DNA from: Methyloligella solikamskensis
GTDB lineage: Bacteria > Pseudomonadota > Alphaproteobacteria > Rhizobiales > Methyloligellaceae
Assembly: GCF_042676065.1 (NCBI RefSeq)
Contig: NZ_JBHTJO010000001.1
Span: 1-64,000, forward strand
Direction of reading: 5' to 3'
DNA: 64,000 nt
Shown here: positions 61,828 to 64,000 of the stretch, piece after piece
How the letters are laid out: every line of letters starts with the position of its first letter
How positions within the stretch are numbered: the stretch's first letter is position 1
The notes under the pieces: model-generated
The model's database searches: none
What the model saw: only the letters and a program-made list of their open reading frames with translations
What the model was told of the DNA's origin: nothing
Made by a program: the position numbers and the translations under genes

Positions 61828-64000
61828 ATGCGGACCAAATGGGGGAGGGCTGCATCAGTGGCGGTATGTCCGCGGCACCTTTTTCCGTCTGCGTTGCTAT
61901 CCTTCTGCCTGCATCTCGCGGCGAGCTCCGAAGCCGCCGCGCAGGACGGAGGCTTGGACGGCAGCGGGCTGGATATCCGGCTTCTTCTGATTCTCGGCAC
62001 CATGATCGGCGTGATGGCCTTCGCCATCGGCACGGCGCTCTATGCGATGCGCATGACCCGGCAATCGCGGGCGCGGGCCGAGGCAGCGTCGGCCGAGGCC
62101 GAGACCCTGCGCAGCCGGAAGATGCGGCTGGAATCGATCCTCGCCGCGGAGCCTCAACTCCTCTTCGCCTGGACCGAGTCTCAGGCGCCGAAGCTGCTGA
62201 TCGCCAACCTCCCCCAGAGCCTCGGCGTTCCGAGCGCAGCGGACGCCTTCATGCGGTTTTCCGAATGGCTGCCCCAGGACGGCGTCGATAGCCTGAAGAA
62301 GGCGATCGCGTCCCTGACCGAGACGGGCCATGGGTTCAACCTGATGCTCGCCACTCTTGCGGGCAAGCATATCGAGATCGACGGGCGGGCCGCCGGGCCC
62401 TGCCTGACCCTGAAGGTGCGCGACGTGACCGGCCAGCGGCTCGACGCGGCCCGGGTGGGTGAGCGGCACCGGCTTCTGGATGCGCAGGTCGGCGCGCTGA
62501 AATCCCTTCTCGACAGCATGCCAGAACCGGCTTGGCTGCGCGGCCCGGACCGAAACATCACCTGGGTGAACCAGGCCTACGCGGAAGCGACGGAAGCGGA
62601 TGCCGCGACAACCGCCGTGCAGGAGCAGATCGACATCCTGCCGCCCGACAACCGCAAAGCGGCGGAAAAGAGCTTGGCACGCGTCGGCGAATTCCGCGAT
62701 CAGATCCTGGTCTCGACGAGCCGGGGCGCGCAGCGCTATTCCGCCCAGGTCGTGGGCCGAGGCGGCGTCTCGGCCGGGCTCGCCCGCGAGGTCATTGGCT
62801 CCACCCAAAGCGACCGGAGCTTCGATGCCCAGCTGCGCGGCTTCGACCGCATGGCCACAGCGTTTGCCGTCTTCGACTCAGAGCAGCGGCTGGTTCATTT
62901 CAACCAGGCCTATGCAGATCTCTGGAAGCTCGACAGCGACTGGCTCGCCAACCGCCCCTTCGATGCGGAGATCCTGGATAAGCTGCGCTTCGCACGTCAG
63001 CTGCCGGAGAAGGCCGACTATCGCGATTGGAAGCAGAGCTGGCTGGAGGTGTATGGCCGCGACGCCCAGTTCGACGATGAATGGCACCTGCCCGACGGGC
63101 GCGCGCTCCATGTCGTGATCGACAGCGTGCCGGGTCAGGGCGTGACCTATCTCTATGAGGATGTCACCGAGCGGTTTGCCCTGGAGAGCCGCTACAACGA
63201 GATGACCCAGGTGCAGCGCGAGACCATCGACACGCTGCGCGAAGGCGTCGCCGTGTTCTCCCAGGACGGCGCGCTTAGGCTCTACAACAAGGCGTTCGCG
63301 AACCTGTGGCGGCTCAATCCGCGCCAGCTCGACGGCAACCCCCATATCGACGAGGTGATCGAGAGCTGCCGGGTTCTCTATAACGACGACGAGGAATGGG
63401 CGCGCACCAAGGCGGCCGTCACCTCCATCACCTCGGAGCGCTACCCCTACGAGAGCCAGTTCGACCGGGAAGACGACAGCGTGATCGCGGCGGCCGCCCT
63501 GCCGCTTCCCGATGGGGGCACACTGCTCACCTATGTCGACGTCAGCGACTCGGTCCGCGCCGAGCGCGCCCTGATCGAGAAGAACGAGGCGCTCGAGACC
63601 GCCGACCGGCTGAAGACCACCTTCATCCGCCATGTTTCCTACGAGCTTCGGACGCCGCTCACCAATATCGTCGGCTTCACCGACTTCCTGCTTGACGTCG
63701 CGCCGGACCCCCTGTCGGAGAAGCAGGTGGAATATCTCGGCGACATCCGCTCTTCGGGCCGCACCTTGCGGACCATCATCGACGACATTCTGGATCTCGC
63801 CAGCATCGATGCCGGTGCGCTGCATCTGGAGAAAGACGGGGTCGATGTCCGCAATGTCGTCTCGTCACTGGAGACGGCGCTGGCGGACGAGCTGCAGCGA
63901 AACGGCGTGCAGCTCTCCGTGAAGATCGGCGAGAATGTCGATCGGGTGACGGCGGACCAGCAGCGGCTGGACCAGATTCTGTACAATCTCGTCTCCAACG
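61828..64000 (+). CDS. divL: DivL-type PAS sensor kinase with Tyr in place of the H-box His, partial
   Basis: The first 724 residues, cut by the window edge; the end of the ATPase domain is missing. A membrane segment (IRLLLILGTMIGVMAFAIGT, about 51-70) follows a signal-like N-terminus. Several PAS domains lie between about 180 and 590. The dimerisation box reads FIRHVSYELRTPLTNIVGF, with Tyr605 where histidine kinases have His, the signature of Caulobacter DivL. The start of the N box is visible at the edge (QILYNLVSN). DivL controls CckA and through it CtrA, DivK-dependent cell polarity and replication timing. The ATG at 61828 has GGAG upstream. Confidence 0.88.
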   Translation, partial: MRTKWGRAASVAVCPRHLFPSALLSFCLHLAASSEAAAQDGGLDGSGLDIRLLLILGTMIGVMAFAIGTALYAMRMTRQSRARAEAASAEAETLRSRKMRLESILAAEPQLLFAWTESQAPKLLIANLPQSLGVPSAADAFMRFSEWLPQDGVDSLKKAIASLTETGHGFNLMLATLAGKHIEIDGRAAGPCLTLKVRDVTGQRLDAARVGERHRLLDAQVGALKSLLDSMPEPAWLRGPDRNITWVNQAYAEATEADAATTAVQEQIDILPPDNRKAAEKSLARVGEFRDQILVSTSRGAQRYSAQVVGRGGVSAGLAREVIGSTQSDRSFDAQLRGFDRMATAFAVFDSEQRLVHFNQAYADLWKLDSDWLANRPFDAEILDKLRFARQLPEKADYRDWKQSWLEVYGRDAQFDDEWHLPDGRALHVVIDSVPGQGVTYLYEDVTERFALESRYNEMTQVQRETIDTLREGVAVFSQDGALRLYNKAFANLWRLNPRQLDGNPHIDEVIESCRVLYNDDEEWARTKAAVTSITSERYPYESQFDREDDSVIAAAALPLPDGGTLLTYVDVSDSVRAERALIEKNEALETADRLKTTFIRHVSYELRTPLTNIVGFTDFLLDVAPDPLSEKQVEYLGDIRSSGRTLRTIIDDILDLASIDAGALHLEKDGVDVRNVVSSLETALADELQRNGVQLSVKIGENVDRVTADQQRLDQILYNLVSN

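Noticed and set aside
62878..63825. 315-codon minus-strand frame at the right end
   Set aside because: It lies opposite the PAS and H-box region of divL, whose motifs are clear.

Overview
The window is chromosomal DNA of a high-GC alphaproteobacterium, most likely of the order Hyphomicrobiales (Rhizobiales). The evidence is gene content: a ChvI/ChvG two-component pair followed by a short HprK, a mannose-type EIIA and HPr; an ahcY gene followed by a DivL-type tyrosine 'histidine kinase' gene with a CtrA box in front of it; a GlxA-type regulator beside sarcosine-oxidase-like genes; and dispersed palindromic repeats of the kind common in rhizobial genomes. No rRNA and no CRISPR array were seen; there is one complete tRNA gene (tRNA-Arg, anticodon CCG).

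Region 1 (1-9340) is a C1/amine catabolism locus. A glutamine-synthetase-family gene cut by the left edge and an FAD oxidoreductase read leftward. A GntR regulator and a GlxA/AraC regulator converge with overlapping 3' ends. A tightly coupled four-gene operon, related to heterotetrameric sarcosine oxidase and N-methylglutamate dehydrogenase, reads rightward to a strong terminator. The combination fits the N-methylglutamate route of methylamine use, with sarcosine oxidase as the alternative. Region 2 (9346-15694) is a periplasmic-type molybdenum aldehyde oxidoreductase (Tat-exported FeS subunit, FAD/4Fe-4S subunit, Mo subunit) with its maturation genes (XdhC and a MobA/MocA-like nucleotidyltransferase) and a GFA-family protein. 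Region 3 (15743-22579) holds nhaA with a small DUF465 gene and a divergent OxyR-like LysR regulator, a PH-domain-like membrane protein, and an M20 amidohydrolase / arginase-like / MarR gene set.

Region 4 (22650-38840) is a genomic island of about 16 kb inserted in the 3' end of tRNA-Arg(CCG). It is bounded by a 51-bp direct repeat: a tRNA fragment at the left and the intact tRNA at the right. It carries a tyrosine integrase, a Gabija-like OLD nuclease / UvrD helicase pair, a second recombinase module (unknown 331-aa protein, AlpA-like protein, HTH/zinc-ribbon protein, tyrosine recombinase) and a type I restriction-modification operon with two HEPN-like genes, one between hsdS and hsdR and one overlapping the end of hsdR. 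The island is a defence island and the most interesting part of the window.

Region 5 (38869-52671) is a mixed chromosomal stretch: a TonB-dependent receptor, an acyltransferase, an NDH-2 fused to a cyclic-nucleotide-binding domain, polA with a probable leaderless promoter and a degenerate proofreading site, two paralogous lipoproteins flanking a repeat cluster, a COG4315-type secreted protein, gamma-glutamyltransferase and a HugZ-like heme/FMN protein. Region 6 (52824-64000) is the ChvI-ChvG-HprK-EIIA-HPr signalling block, a VIT-family transporter, a glyoxalase-like protein, ahcY with a candidate operator, a double beta-barrel outer-membrane protein and divL, cut by the right edge.
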